NCBI GenBank assembly: GCA_018436855.1 | Contig: JAHDKO010000006.1 | Span: forward strand, 101,607 to 165,606 | DNA from: Deltaproteobacteria bacterium | GTDB lineage: Bacteria > Desulfobacterota > Desulfomonilia > UBA1062 | Length of the DNA: 64,000 bases | Reading direction: 5' to 3' | In this document: positions 19,614 to 28,751 of the stretch, piece after piece | Numbering within the stretch: the first letter of the stretch is position 1 | Layout: each line of letters opens with the position of its first letter | The notes under the pieces: generated by a model | The model's input: the letters and a program-made list of their open reading frames with translations, nothing else | Database searches by the model: none | What the model was told of the DNA's origin: nothing | Position numbers and translations under genes: made by a program

Positions 19614-20789
19614 TCAATAGGCCTTCTTCAGCACCTCAAGGGCCTCGTCATAGCTCACCTCCACGGGGTTGAACGCCATGGCGCCGTCATTGATAGCCGC
19701 AGAGGCAATGGCAGGGAGCTTATCCTCCGTGACTCCCGCATCACGCAGCCTCACGGGCAGGCCGCTGATCCGGCTGAGCCTGCCCAGAAGATTTTTCACC
19801 AGGGAGACCGTGACCATGGCCTGTTCCTTTTCTTCCATGTACTCGATGGAGCCGCCCAGCATCCCGGACAGCTCGGCAATGGAGCGGGGGATGCCCGAGA
19901 TATTGTATTCGAGCCCGTGGGGGAGCAGGATGGCGTTGGCCATCCCATGCGGGACATGGCATACGCCCCCGCAGGCATGCGCCAGGGCATGGACCATGCC
20001 CACCATGGAGTTGGAAAAGGCAATGCCTGCCAGCAGCGAGGCATTGGCCATGCCGAGACGGGCCTCCTCGTCCCTGCCGTTCTCCACGGCCCGCACGAGA
20101 TACTTGCGGACGAGCTCGATTGCAGCCCGGGCGAAAACGTCGTCTATGGGGTTCTTCTGCAGGCAGGTATACGCCTCCATCGCGTGGGTGAGCGCATCCA
20201 TGCCGGTTGCCGCGGTGAGCTTGGGCGGCACGGTCATGGTCATCCGTGAGTCGAGGACCGCGACCCTGGGGTAGAGCCGGTCGGAGGCAAAGGCCATCTT
20301 GACGTTCTTTTCCTCGTTGTAGATCACCGCCACCTTGGTCACCTCGGATCCGGTGCCCGAGGTGGTGGGAACGGCGATCATGGGCAGCAGGTCTTTCTTG
20401 ATGATCTCGTTGCCCTGGAGCAAGAGGATGTCGTCGGTGCCCTCGGAGATCACGATGTTCGCCCCCTTTGCCGTGTCGAGGGCGCTCCCGCCGCCCACGG
20501 CCAGGAAGCAATCGCACTTCTCCTGTTCAAAGAGCTTGGCGAGCTTGTTCACGAGCCGGTTGCTGGAATCCGGCGGGGCTTCGTCGAATACGCAGCCGAT
20601 CTCCTTGTCCGAGTCGGCGAAGGCCTCTCTGACAAGGTTGATCAGACCCGCATCCACCACGCCCTTGTCCGTGACGACCATGGCCCTTTTGCAGCCCAGT
20701 ATGTCCATCTCATACGGGATATTGCTCACCGCGTTGTGGCCCGAGAGTATCTTCACCGGGCAGAAATGCTGGTAGTAATGGGGTATCAT
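19614..20789 (-). CDS. Iron-containing alcohol dehydrogenase
   Basis: 391 residues, the usual length for the family. The Rossmann-like N-terminal half has FLAVGGGSALDTAKG (dinucleotide site), and the iron-binding half has Asp in GMDALTHAMEAY and His residues in HALAHACGGVCHVPHG. It interconverts an alcohol and aldehyde with NAD(P). It lies 25 bp after the SCP2-like gene, so the two form an operon; the substrate may be a fatty or aromatic alcohol, which is inference. Confidence 0.95.
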   Translation of the reverse strand: MIPHYYQHFCPVKILSGHNAVSNIPYEMDILGCKRAMVVTDKGVVDAGLINLVREAFADSDKEIGCVFDEAPPDSSNRLVNKLAKLFEQEKCDCFLAVGGGSALDTAKGANIVISEGTDDILLLQGNEIIKKDLLPMIAVPTTSGTGSEVTKVAVIYNEEKNVKMAFASDRLYPRVAVLDSRMTMTVPPKLTAATGMDALTHAMEAYTCLQKNPIDDVFARAAIELVRKYLVRAVENGRDEEARLGMANASLLAGIAFSNSMVGMVHALAHACGGVCHVPHGMANAILLPHGLEYNISGIPRSIAELSGMLGGSIEYMEEKEQAMVTVSLVKNLLGRLSRISGLPVRLRDAGVTEDKLPAIASAAINDGAMAFNPVEVSYDEALEVLKKAY

Positions 20790-20814
20790 GAGATCCTCCT
20801 GGCTGGATATGATG

Positions 20815-21381
20815 TTATATCAAGTGCCTGACGACCGCCGGAACGAGCCCGGCATATACCTTGCCCTTGTTGATATAGTTCTTCAGGGTCATTTCAGGGG
20901 GCATCTTCAACACATTTTTCACGACCATGCCGGGCAGGAGATACGCATTGACGATGTTCACCACCCGGTTGATCTCCATGGTCTTTGCCAGATCCCCTTC
21001 GACGAGGATCCTGTTTTCCGCAAAGGCCTGGTGCGATCCCATAATGCTCATCAAAACCGGCAGGGCCGAGTCGTAGTTCTTGAACAGCATGGTGATATGC
21101 GGCGACTTCAGCCCCTTTCCCAGGTAGTGAATCATATCACCCCTCTTTTCCAGGGTAATGGCGGGGCCCTTCGGCAAAACCCCGAGGGAAAACCGCCTCC
21201 CTTCTTCCCACGACTCGATCTCTTTGCGGAATTCCGGGACATGCCTTCCGACCACCTCGAAAGCAGGACCCAGAACGGAAAGCACCGTCGAACAGAGCAC
21301 GTGCTTCACCCCGGCCTGGAAAGCCGGGAACCCGGGAAGCGATCGAACCAGGTTTACCGTACCTTTGAAAACACCATCCAT
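20815..21381 (-). CDS. SCP2-like hypothetical protein paired with Fe-ADH
   Basis: 188 residues from ATG at 21381, which has GGAGG upstream; the reading to 21483 lacks a ribosome site. The central part (ITLEKRGDMIHYLGKG, SPHITMLFKNYDSALPVL, ILVEGDLAKTMEINRVV) has the strand-helix pattern and the KGDL-type turn of SCP2 sterol-carrier-like domains. No catalytic residues are evident. First gene of the operon with the alcohol dehydrogenase, so it might present a hydrophobic substrate to it. Family assignment is tentative. Confidence 0.6.
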   Translation of the reverse strand: MDGVFKGTVNLVRSLPGFPAFQAGVKHVLCSTVLSVLGPAFEVVGRHVPEFRKEIESWEEGRRFSLGVLPKGPAITLEKRGDMIHYLGKGLKSPHITMLFKNYDSALPVLMSIMGSHQAFAENRILVEGDLAKTMEINRVVNIVNAYLLPGMVVKNVLKMPPEMTLKNYINKGKVYAGLVPAVVRHLI

Positions 21382-21510
21382 TCCCTCTGCCTCCTCCTGT
21401 TGTTCGTGCTCCATCCTGCCGACATGCGCCTGACCGGTCATGGTATACACGGCCGGAAACCTTGCCCGCCGCTGATGAGCCATGTAAGTTCAAATGAAAT
21501 ATCAGCCCAT

Positions 21511-21539
21511 AAGATATATAAATACCTCAGTCATTGCAA
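21511..21539 (-). promoter_or_regulatory. Sigma-70-type promoter for SCP2-like/Fe-ADH operon
   Basis: On the minus strand TTGCAA (21539-21534), 17-bp spacer, TATCTT (21516-21511), in an AT-rich stretch about 120 bp upstream of the chosen start codon at 21381. Confidence 0.5.
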
Positions 21540-21667
21540 TCTCTTATTTGCGTCGCCCCTGACGTTTCACCGGCTTGCCGGATGATCAGGACCCTGGCCG
21601 GACCCTGCCTGTGTGGAACGGGTTTTTCCGGGTCATGAGGATGCGCTTCCTGCATCAAGCCAACCGG

Positions 21668-22939
21668 CTATTCGAGGGGAATGCCGTTTCTCTTTGCCGT
21701 TTTCTTCCAGAAGGCATTGTGCAGGGGTCTGCGGTCTTGTGCCATCCCCTTCAGGGCCTGCAGCCACGAGGCCTCGAGCGCCGAGGAACGGAAAAATGCC
21801 TCCCGGCTCATGGACTCAAGCGTCCTGTCCCGGCTCTCCCAGACAGAGAAGGGCATGGTCAGGCAGTAATCGTCTTCGATCTCCCGGATCTCCTTCAAGA
21901 GCGGCTCCTGCACCTTTGACAGCCGCATCTGGGCCTGTACGCGGAAGACCTCGTGACGCCACCAGTACGAGTCGTCGCTGTACCGGAACCCGCCCTGATC
22001 GATTCCGGCCGGCATGCCCCCGGGCAGGACCGGTTTGAAGGTGGTGAGGCAGGGCGAAGACCCCGCAGTGACAAAGATCCGGAAGCCTGACGAGGAGTCG
22101 AGCTCCACCACCAGCGAACCCGTGGTGTGCGACCTCCTGATGAAGGGCTCTGCCGCGTGCATGCACACATCGTGGTTCAGACCCTTGAAAGGCAGGCCGC
22201 CCCGGTGCCCGCGCAGGATCCCAAAGGCATCGCCCACCCCAAAGGTATTCCCGGGCAGACCGATGCGCTCCATGATGTACGCCCTCCTCATCCGGCTGCC
22301 GGAAAACCAGGTCATGACAGGGTCGCCGAACGCCTGGAAATTCGTGCCCCAGGGCAGGCTCGATTTCTTCCAGTCGCGGCCGATGGTGATCCCGTTGGAT
22401 ATGGCGGCGAAGTCCTGGTAGCACTTCATGGCATAATCCCGTCCCACGGTCTCCAGCACCACGATCTCGGTGCGGTCCATGATGAGGAACGAATTCATGT
22501 AGGCGAACTTCTTGTCACGGTAGCCGCACGGACCGCCCTGCCCGTAGAGCTTCAGGAGACCGGCGACGACATCGGCTGCTTCACGGGCCGTGTCGGCCCT
22601 CTCCAGACCCAGCCTCACCAGGTCCATACCGATGAGCCCCGGAGATTTCTCGGATTTGCTCCTGGTGAACAGGGCCTCGTTGCCCATCACCACGCCTTTC
22701 TCGTTCACCCCCATCTCGGCGCCCCAGATCCAGAACGGCTTGCAGAGCACGACACCGCGGGTTTCCGGTGCCTGGGGGATGCTGATATAGGTGCACCTCA
22801 CCTCCTGGTGAGGGGAATGTTCTTTCCGGAGACAGGAAACGACGACCTGGGCTTCATCCGGCTCTCGATCGGAGTTCTTGGCAAAGATCCGGCTGCCGGC
22901 TTCTGTCGCCGCCTCGCCCACGGCAAAGGTGTCACACAT
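21668..22939 (-). CDS. C69-family (secernin-like) peptidase
   Basis: 423 residues from ATG at 22939. After removal of Met, Cys2 (MCDTFAV) would be the N-terminal nucleophile of the Ntn-hydrolase fold; RIFAKNSDREPDEAQVV is the typical C69/secernin stretch, with conserved Arg and Asn-Ser-Asp. WGAEMGVNEKGVVMGNEA and the NSFLIMDRTEIVVLETVGRDYA segments fit the family. It probably hydrolyses dipeptides or another amide. No signal peptide is seen. The frame continues upstream to 23140 without family similarity and that extension is rejected. Confidence 0.88.
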   Translation of the reverse strand: MCDTFAVGEAATEAGSRIFAKNSDREPDEAQVVVSCLRKEHSPHQEVRCTYISIPQAPETRGVVLCKPFWIWGAEMGVNEKGVVMGNEALFTRSKSEKSPGLIGMDLVRLGLERADTAREAADVVAGLLKLYGQGGPCGYRDKKFAYMNSFLIMDRTEIVVLETVGRDYAMKCYQDFAAISNGITIGRDWKKSSLPWGTNFQAFGDPVMTWFSGSRMRRAYIMERIGLPGNTFGVGDAFGILRGHRGGLPFKGLNHDVCMHAAEPFIRRSHTTGSLVVELDSSSGFRIFVTAGSSPCLTTFKPVLPGGMPAGIDQGGFRYSDDSYWWRHEVFRVQAQMRLSKVQEPLLKEIREIEDDYCLTMPFSVWESRDRTLESMSREAFFRSSALEASWLQALKGMAQDRRPLHNAFWKKTAKRNGIPLE

Positions 22940-23094
22940 GCCGAACCCCAGCATCGCGCAGGGCAGGAATCGATCCGGCCTCTGAGAGCCGGTGTCTGTT
23001 ACACGCCTGTTCCATGAGAATATTCTTATACGATTTTCCGGGAGGGCACAAGCGCCCGGCTCGTTATGCAAGGCCGTGACGCCGGGGCATGCGT

Positions 23095-23901
23095 TCAGAC
23101 CTGGATGTCGATCTTCTCCGATCTCAGGAGCTCGGCCCATGTCCAGGCCATAAAGCGATAACCGAGGGTGTTCAGGTGCATGAGGTCCCGATTCCAGACA
23201 TCGCTCCTCTCCTTGAAGAGGGTGTAGAAATCAGGCCCCTTCCGGACGATGTGTGGGTGCGACGCATAGATTTCATCGATCCGCGCGTTGACCATGCGGG
23301 TATAGAGATCGAGTTTCTCCTGCACCCGTTTGCGCCTGAAAAAGAGCCTGTCGATGCCGAAAAGGGATTCCCCTCCCCGGTTCCGGTTGGATGGAATCTT
23401 CGCGAGATAAGTGACGATGCCTTTTTCCCTGAGGCGGGTGAGAATGACGATGAGGTTCTCGCGGGTCTTGAGAAAATCCTCGTCCTCGTACCCCACGACC
23501 CCGCCGATCCGTCTTATCATGAAATCGGGCACGGCCGAGCTGTTCACATCGTTCGTGCCCAGCATCAAAAGACACACCCTGATGTTCTCCCGCGATTCCA
23601 TTATCTCGTCCAGAGGCCTCCCGTTTAAGGGGAAACCGGGCACGTCCTTTCGCTCCCATGTGCTTCCGGGCAGCCAGTCACGTGTGGTGCTGCCCCCCCT
23701 GCCCAGGTTGCGTATGAGCCGGGGTCCCATGGAGACCGAGAGCAGGTCGGAGAGCACACAGGGATACGAGGTGGGGAGAAGATCCCGCGTGTTCGGACCG
23801 GTGTACGGCGCATAATCGGTGATCCCGGGCTGCGAACCCGAGGTCAGTGAATCGCCGAGGGCGATGATCTGATGAGGCCGATTGATCACGATCTTTCCCA
23901 T
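23095..23901 (-). CDS. SGNH/GDSL hydrolase
   Basis: 268 residues. Block I is IALGDSLTSG (Ser18), block III has MLGTNDVNSS (Asn), and the catalytic Asp-His pair is in RDLMHLNTLGYRFMAW near 250. It should be an esterase or lipase-like serine hydrolase. No signal peptide is seen. It is transcribed in the same direction as the C69 peptidase, 155 bp upstream of that start. Confidence 0.88.
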   Translation of the reverse strand: MGKIVINRPHQIIALGDSLTSGSQPGITDYAPYTGPNTRDLLPTSYPCVLSDLLSVSMGPRLIRNLGRGGSTTRDWLPGSTWERKDVPGFPLNGRPLDEIMESRENIRVCLLMLGTNDVNSSAVPDFMIRRIGGVVGYEDEDFLKTRENLIVILTRLREKGIVTYLAKIPSNRNRGGESLFGIDRLFFRRKRVQEKLDLYTRMVNARIDEIYASHPHIVRKGPDFYTLFKERSDVWNRDLMHLNTLGYRFMAWTWAELLRSEKIDIQV

Positions 23902-24286
23902 GGTTCTCCCATCACCGGATAGCTCATGCCTATCTCCTTAAAACAGGGTGCTCATTTGCCATGTCCGCCCGGCGACGCTCCCGCAGGATTCTCTCCCATG
24001 ACGGCCCTTTTCCCGGTTCGTCACCAGGTACGGCTCGGACTGAAGGCTGCACCGCACGGACGAGCCGGCATCTTTAAGGGCAGGACCTTTTGAGAAAGGG
24101 GTGCGATCCGGCTCATCCTCCGGCGTGCAACGTCATAAACGTATGAATAATCCCTGTCGCACAATAATCTACATGAAAGAGAGCGTATCGGGAATCCGCC
24201 GGTTATGCCCGGGATTGCATCAGCACTGTGTACGTGCCCTATCAGAAGCCGGGAGCGACCGGGTACGGCGTTTTTTGGAATCCTTC
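23902..24286. other. Intergenic region, no gene seen
   Basis: About 385 bp between the GDSL hydrolase start and the end of the amino-acid ABC operon. No ORF with coding character or RNA gene was found. A short stem CCTTTTGAGAAAGG at about 24086-24099 is the only structure noted. Confidence 0.4.
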
Positions 24287-25045
24287 CTAGAGAACCTTTT
24301 CGAGAAAGGCCTTGACCCTGGCGTTTTCCATGCTGTGGGAGAAGACGTCCCCCGGGGTTCCCTCGAGGATGAACCTGCCCTCGTCCATGAAGATGACCCG
24401 GTCGGCCATCTCACGGGCAAAGCCCATCTGATGGGTGACGATCACCATGGTCATCCCCTCTTCGGCAAGCTGCTTGATCGTGGTAAAGACCTCGCCCACG
24501 AGCTCCGGGTCGAGCGCCGAGGTCGGCTCGTCGAAGAGCATGAGCATGGGCTTCATGGCAAGTGCCCGGGCAATGGCGACCCGCTGCTTCTGCCCTCCGG
24601 AGAGGAAGGCCGGATAGGTGTCTTTCTTGTCCAGCAGCCCCACCTTGCCCAGCAGGTCCATGGCGACCTTGCGGGCCTCTTCCCGGGACTGCTTCTTCAC
24701 GGTTACGGGCCCCTCCATCACGTTTTGCAGCGCCGTCATGTGGGGAAAGAGGTGAAAGTGCTGGAACACCATCCCGATCTCCGAGCGCAGCTCGCATATG
24801 ACATCCTGTTTTTCCATCACGAGCCTGCCCTTTTTGTCTCTGCGGTATCCGGCCTCTCTGCCTTCCAGAAGTACCCGCCCCGAGTCGATGGTCTCCAGGA
24901 AGTTGATCATCCTCAGCAGCGTGGTCTTCCCGGAGCCCGAGGGGCCGATGATCACGATTTTCTCCCCCTTGTCGATCTTCAGGCTCACATGATCTACGGC
25001 CGTGAAGTCATTGAAGCGTTTGACAACGTCAACCAGCTCGATCAT
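24287..25045 (-). CDS. Polar amino acid ABC transporter ATP-binding protein
   Basis: 252 residues. Walker [10 protein letters not shown], signature [14 protein letters not shown], Walker [15 protein letters not shown] and H-loop THQMGFA are all present; [16 protein letters not shown] is typical of GlnQ/HisP-type ATPases. An insert of about 15 charged residues ([17 protein letters not shown]) sits between the Walker A region and the Q-loop. It overlaps the permease gene by 4 bp and completes the importer with the permease and binding protein. Confidence 0.95.
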   Translation of the reverse strand: MIELVDVVKRFNDFTAVDHVSLKIDKGEKIVIIGPSGSGKTTLLRMINFLETIDSGRVLLEGREAGYRRDKKGRLVMEKQDVICELRSEIGMVFQHFHLFPHMTALQNVMEGPVTVKKQSREEARKVAMDLLGKVGLLDKKDTYPAFLSGGQKQRVAIARALAMKPMLMLFDEPTSALDPELVGEVFTTIKQLAEEGMTMVIVTHQMGFAREMADRVIFMDEGRFILEGTPGDVFSHSMENARVKAFLEKVL

Positions 25046-26070
25046 CGGTTTTCGTACACCCCCAGTCTGTCTTCGAGTTTCCTGAACGATATGGTGAAGA
25101 TGCTGGTCATGATCAGGTAGATCATGGCGGCCTGCATGAGGATGAAGATGTTGAAGGTCGTGTTGAAGATCTGGTCCGCGGCCCGCATGAGCTCGACCAT
25201 GGCGATGGTGGAGACCAGGGCGGTGTCCTTGATCAGCGCGATGAACTCATTGCCCACGGGAGGCACGAGCCGCTTGTAGGTCTGGGGCACGATGATGCGC
25301 CTCATGGCCTGCCGGTAGGTCATGCCCAGAGACTTGGCGGCCTCCATCTGGCCCGCGTCGATGCTCTCGATGGCCCCGCGAATGATCTCGGCCAGATAGG
25401 CCGAGTAGTTCAAGCCGAGACCAAGCACCGCGGCGGTGAAGGGGCTGAGCGTGATGCCCAGGGGGGGGAGGCCGTAATAGATGAAAAAGAGCTGAAGAAG
25501 GAGCGGGGTGCCTCTGAACACCCAGATATAGCACCAGAAAAACCACGAGATGCTCCGGACGCGGCTGATCCTGGCCAGGGCAATGAAGAGGCCGGCCACG
25601 GGCGAGACCACCATGGTGATGAGCACCAGGAGGATGGTCATGCCCGAGGCCCTGAGCAGGGTGGGAAAATACGTGCCCACGTCCTTGAGGAAACGCAGCC
25701 ACTTGGGCGTCTGAGCGACAGCGACCTGCTTGGTCAGGTTCCTTGCCTCCAGGTTTTCGGGATAGAGGCTCAAGATCTCCTCGCACAAAGACGCGCTCTT
25801 CTCATACTCGGCCGTGCTGAAACAGATCTTGGCGGCCTCCATGCGCGAGCGCACGAAGGCGCCGCCGTCTTCTCCGGGTGCGGGAGCCGGGACCTTCAGA
25901 TAGGTCTGAAGGGCGGCTTCGATGTTTCCGGAGTTGACCTCCCGTGTGGCCGAGGCCAGGATCTCATACGGATCGGGCTGGGCAAGCACGACCGCAGGGA
26001 CGAGCAGCAGAAAAAAACAGAGGCCCAGCGCGCCTTTCAGCGCGCCGGGCCGTTTGGTTCCTACTTCCAT
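25042..26070 (-). CDS. Amino acid ABC permease with N-terminal periplasmic TPR-like region
   Basis: 342 residues, over 100 longer than ordinary GlnP/HisM permeases (about 220). The first 29 residues are a signal-like helix ending LAQP. Residues 32-115 form helical repeats with TPR character ([55 protein letters not shown]). From about 130 there is the usual permease with [23 protein letters not shown], the EAA loop that docks the ATPase. It begins 10 bp inside the end of the binding-protein gene. The extra region would lie in the periplasm. Confidence 0.92.
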   Translation of the reverse strand: MEVGTKRPGALKGALGLCFFLLLVPAVVLAQPDPYEILASATREVNSGNIEAALQTYLKVPAPAPGEDGGAFVRSRMEAAKICFSTAEYEKSASLCEEILSLYPENLEARNLTKQVAVAQTPKWLRFLKDVGTYFPTLLRASGMTILLVLITMVVSPVAGLFIALARISRVRSISWFFWCYIWVFRGTPLLLQLFFIYYGLPPLGITLSPFTAAVLGLGLNYSAYLAEIIRGAIESIDAGQMEAAKSLGMTYRQAMRRIIVPQTYKRLVPPVGNEFIALIKDTALVSTIAMVELMRAADQIFNTTFNIFILMQAAMIYLIMTSIFTISFRKLEDRLGVYENR

Positions 26071-26855
26071 GCAGTGATGTCATCTCCGAACCATTTGATG
26101 GAAATCTTTTTCATGGTGCCGTCGGCGAACATCTCGTCGAGGGTTTTCTGAATCGTGTCTTTGAGTGCCACGTCCTCCTGCCTGACGCCGATCCCGATGG
26201 GCTCGGAGGTCAGCGGCTCGGGCAGCACGCGATACTCGCCCGGGCGCTGGGACAGGTAGTAGCGGCCCACGAGCTCGTCCACGGCCAGGGCGTCGATCCT
26301 TCCGATCTTGAGGTCCATGAAGGCCGAGGTGTTGTTGTCATAGCGCTTGACCTCCTTGAACTCGGTCCCCAGGCTCTTGAGCGCCTCCTCGGACGTGGAG
26401 CCGAGCTGTACGCCTGCAACGTGCGTGTTTCCGAGGTCCTTGACGCTCTTGATCTTCTCGTTGTCCGCCTTGACCACCATGATCTGCTTTTCCATGATGT
26501 AGGGGTTGGTGAAGGAGATCTCCTTCATGCGCTCTTCGGTCACGGACATGCCGGACCAGATGATGTCGAACTTCTTGGTCTTCAAAGACATGATCACGCC
26601 CTTCCAGGCGGTGGGCACGTGCTCGATTGCGATGCCGAGCCTTTTGCCCAGCTCGCGGGATGCATCGATGTCGAACCCCACGAGCTCGTTCTGCTCGTTG
26701 CGGAACTCCATGGGCGGAAACGCGTCATCGATTCCGATCACGAGCTTGCCCGCTGCCTTGATCTTGTCCCATGAATCATCGGCCGCCGGTGCCGGGGCAG
26801 AGAAAAACACCACGAGAATGCCCACCAAACCAATTGCATAGAAAAGCTTTTTCAT
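26061..26855 (-). CDS. Amino acid ABC transporter substrate-binding protein
   Basis: 264 residues from ATG at 26855. A clear signal peptide (KKLFYAIGLVGILVVFFSAPAPAA) precedes a family 3 solute-binding domain: LVIGIDDAFPPMEFRNE, LVGFDIDASRELGKRLGI, FDIIWSGMSVTEERMKEISFTNPY and the hinge region. It captures a polar amino acid in the periplasm for the downstream permease and ATPase. First gene of the three-gene operon. Confidence 0.95.
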   Translation of the reverse strand: MKKLFYAIGLVGILVVFFSAPAPAADDSWDKIKAAGKLVIGIDDAFPPMEFRNEQNELVGFDIDASRELGKRLGIAIEHVPTAWKGVIMSLKTKKFDIIWSGMSVTEERMKEISFTNPYIMEKQIMVVKADNEKIKSVKDLGNTHVAGVQLGSTSEEALKSLGTEFKEVKRYDNNTSAFMDLKIGRIDALAVDELVGRYYLSQRPGEYRVLPEPLTSEPIGIGVRQEDVALKDTIQKTLDEMFADGTMKKISIKWFGDDITAWK

Positions 26856-27036
26856 TCCTCTTTCCTCCCGCTGGTAATTTCGTGAAATATTTTGTCCAAG
26901 GATTATGAAACAAATCAGGGCAAAACACAAGCAGCAAGGCCGAACGACCCGAGGAGTCATCTCATGTCGGAACGGATAGGGCCACCCTGATTGACACAAA
27001 AACCCACCCGGCCGAAACTGCCACCCTGCTCAATCA

Positions 27037-27065
27037 TTGTTATAGTGCATATAGATTATTACTTT
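27037..27065 (+). promoter_or_regulatory. Sigma-70-type promoter for yedE-yedF
   Basis: TTGTTA (27037-27042), 17-bp spacer, TACTTT (27060-27065) in an AT-rich stretch upstream of yedE. The predicted leader is about 200 nt. Confidence 0.5.
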
Positions 27066-27272
27066 ATTCAATATATCTATTTGCCATTCGTTGGCGAGCC
27101 TTCTATAAGCGTATCGGGTACATCACGCTGGACAGCACGCACATTTCCTTCAACCGGGTGTGCGCATCCCCGTGCGAATACAGCGGAGAACAGGGTTTCT
27201 TCCGTTATATCCGGGCACAGCGGTACGGTGCGCGACAACCCGGATTATCCCAACGAGAGGAGCTTACAAGGT

Positions 27273-28364
27273 ATGAGGATGAACAATGTTCTGGCAACGA
27301 GGTGGGGCGTCGTCGGGGTCGGGGCGGTAATCGGGGTTCTGGCCGCCCTTCTTCAGAAGCTCGGCAATCCCGGAAACATGGGTATCTGCGTGGCCTGTTT
27401 CGAAAGGGATATCGCTGGTGCGCTGGGCCTGCACCGGGCAGATGTGGTTCAATACCTGAGGCCTGAGATCCCGGGTTTTGTCCTGGGGGCTTTCCTGGCG
27501 GCGCTGCTCTTCCGCGAGTTCAAGCCTCGCGCCGGCTCTGCGCCCATTGTCCGATTCATCCTGGGTGCGTTCGCCATGATCGGGGCACTGGTGTTTCTCG
27601 GCTGTCCCTGGAGGGCCATGCTCAGGCTCGCGGGCGGCGACCTGAACGCCGTCCTGGGGATTGCAGGCCTTGTCTTCGGGGTGTGGGTGGGAACGCTCTT
27701 TTTGAAAGGCGGCTACACCCTGGGCAGGGCACAGACAACATCGAAGGCGGCAGGCGTGATCATGCCGCTCATGGCCTTGGGCTTCCTGCTGCTCATGTTC
27801 ATCTATCCGCAGATCCAGGGAGAGGGCATCAGCGGCGTGCTCTTCTACAGTACGAAGGGCCCGGGCTCCATGCATGCCCCCCTGCTCGTCTCTCTGGCCA
27901 TCGGCCTGGTGGTGGGGGGTATCGCCCAGCAGAGCAGGTTCTGCACCATGGGTGCCCTTCGCGACCTTATCCTGTTCGGCCAGACCCATCTCCTGGGCGG
28001 GGTCATCGCGCTGGTGCTGTTCGCCTTTCTCGCCAACTTCGCCTTCGGGCAATTCAGCCCCGGCTTTATTGGTCAGCCGGTGGCGCACAGCATGCACTTC
28101 TGGAATTTCGCTGGAATGGCGCTGGCAGGCCTCGCCTTTTCCCTCGCGGGTGGATGCCCCGGACGGCAGCTCTTCTTGAGCGGCGAGGGAGACGGCGATG
28201 CGGCCGTGTTCGTCATAGGCATGGTGTCAGGGGCCGCGTTCGCCCACAACTTCGGGCTTGCAAGCTCACCTTCGGGGATAGGGCCGCTCGGCGCGGCGGC
28301 TGTTGGAACAGGGCTTGTCGTATGCCTGTTCATCGGCTGGAGCATGAAGGCCAAAGGGGCATAA
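27273..28364 (+). CDS. yedE: Selenium-metabolism membrane protein YedE/FdhT
   Basis: 363 residues from ATG at 27273 with GAGAGGAG upstream. About ten membrane segments. The protein has the YeeE/YedE cysteine motifs: GICVACFERDIAG near 30-42, FLGCPWRAMLR near 103, QQSRFCTMGALRDL near 214 and AGGCPGRQLFLSGEGDGDA near 300. YedE is thought to import selenium compounds in selenium-using bacteria. The neighbours yedF and selD support that role. Confidence 0.92.
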   Translation: MRMNNVLATRWGVVGVGAVIGVLAALLQKLGNPGNMGICVACFERDIAGALGLHRADVVQYLRPEIPGFVLGAFLAALLFREFKPRAGSAPIVRFILGAFAMIGALVFLGCPWRAMLRLAGGDLNAVLGIAGLVFGVWVGTLFLKGGYTLGRAQTTSKAAGVIMPLMALGFLLLMFIYPQIQGEGISGVLFYSTKGPGSMHAPLLVSLAIGLVVGGIAQQSRFCTMGALRDLILFGQTHLLGGVIALVLFAFLANFAFGQFSPGFIGQPVAHSMHFWNFAGMALAGLAFSLAGGCPGRQLFLSGEGDGDAAVFVIGMVSGAAFAHNFGLASSPSGIGPLGAAAVGTGLVVCLFIGWSMKAKGA

Positions 28365-28430
28365 CGCCCTGGAACCATCCAGAGAGAAGAACCATAAACA
28401 ACCAAGGCTGCATGAATGAGGAGTATGAGC

Positions 28431-28649
28431 ATGAATTCAACCATCGACGCCCGGGGGCTCTCGTGCCCCCAGCCGGTCATCCTGACCATGGGCAAAATAA
28501 GGGAGCAGGGAAACGGCGTGATCGAGATCCTGGTGGACACCGACACATCCAGGGAAAACGTATCGCGTGCCGCCAGGAGCAAGGGATGGGAGGTGGATCG
28601 CATCGAGCCGGACGGGGCCGGCTATAGAATCGTGATCCGGAAGGAATAG
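28431..28649 (+). CDS. yedF: TusA/YedF-like sulfurtransferase, selenium-associated
   Basis: 72 residues from ATG at 28431 (GAGGAG seven bases upstream). It begins with IDARGLSCPQPVILTMGKI, the TusA/SirA signature with the reactive Cys in CPxP. Length equals a single TusA domain; the C-terminal DsrE domain of long YedF proteins is absent. Directly downstream of yedE. It probably carries sulfur or selenium as a persulfide/perselenide, possibly to SelD. Confidence 0.9.
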   Translation: MNSTIDARGLSCPQPVILTMGKIREQGNGVIEILVDTDTSRENVSRAARSKGWEVDRIEPDGAGYRIVIRKE

Positions 28650-28751
28650 CGCAACGCTCGCTGCAGCGGCTCCGGCTCCTTCTCCTTCCCGAGGCCTCGA
28701 TACCTGCCATGGCTATTTTCCGGGCACAGATTCTCCGGAGAGCGGCATCAT

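Noticed and set aside
22127..23017. 296-codon plus-strand frame opposite the C69 peptidase
   Set aside because: Shadow of a gene with a clear catalytic N-terminus; no ribosome site or family match.
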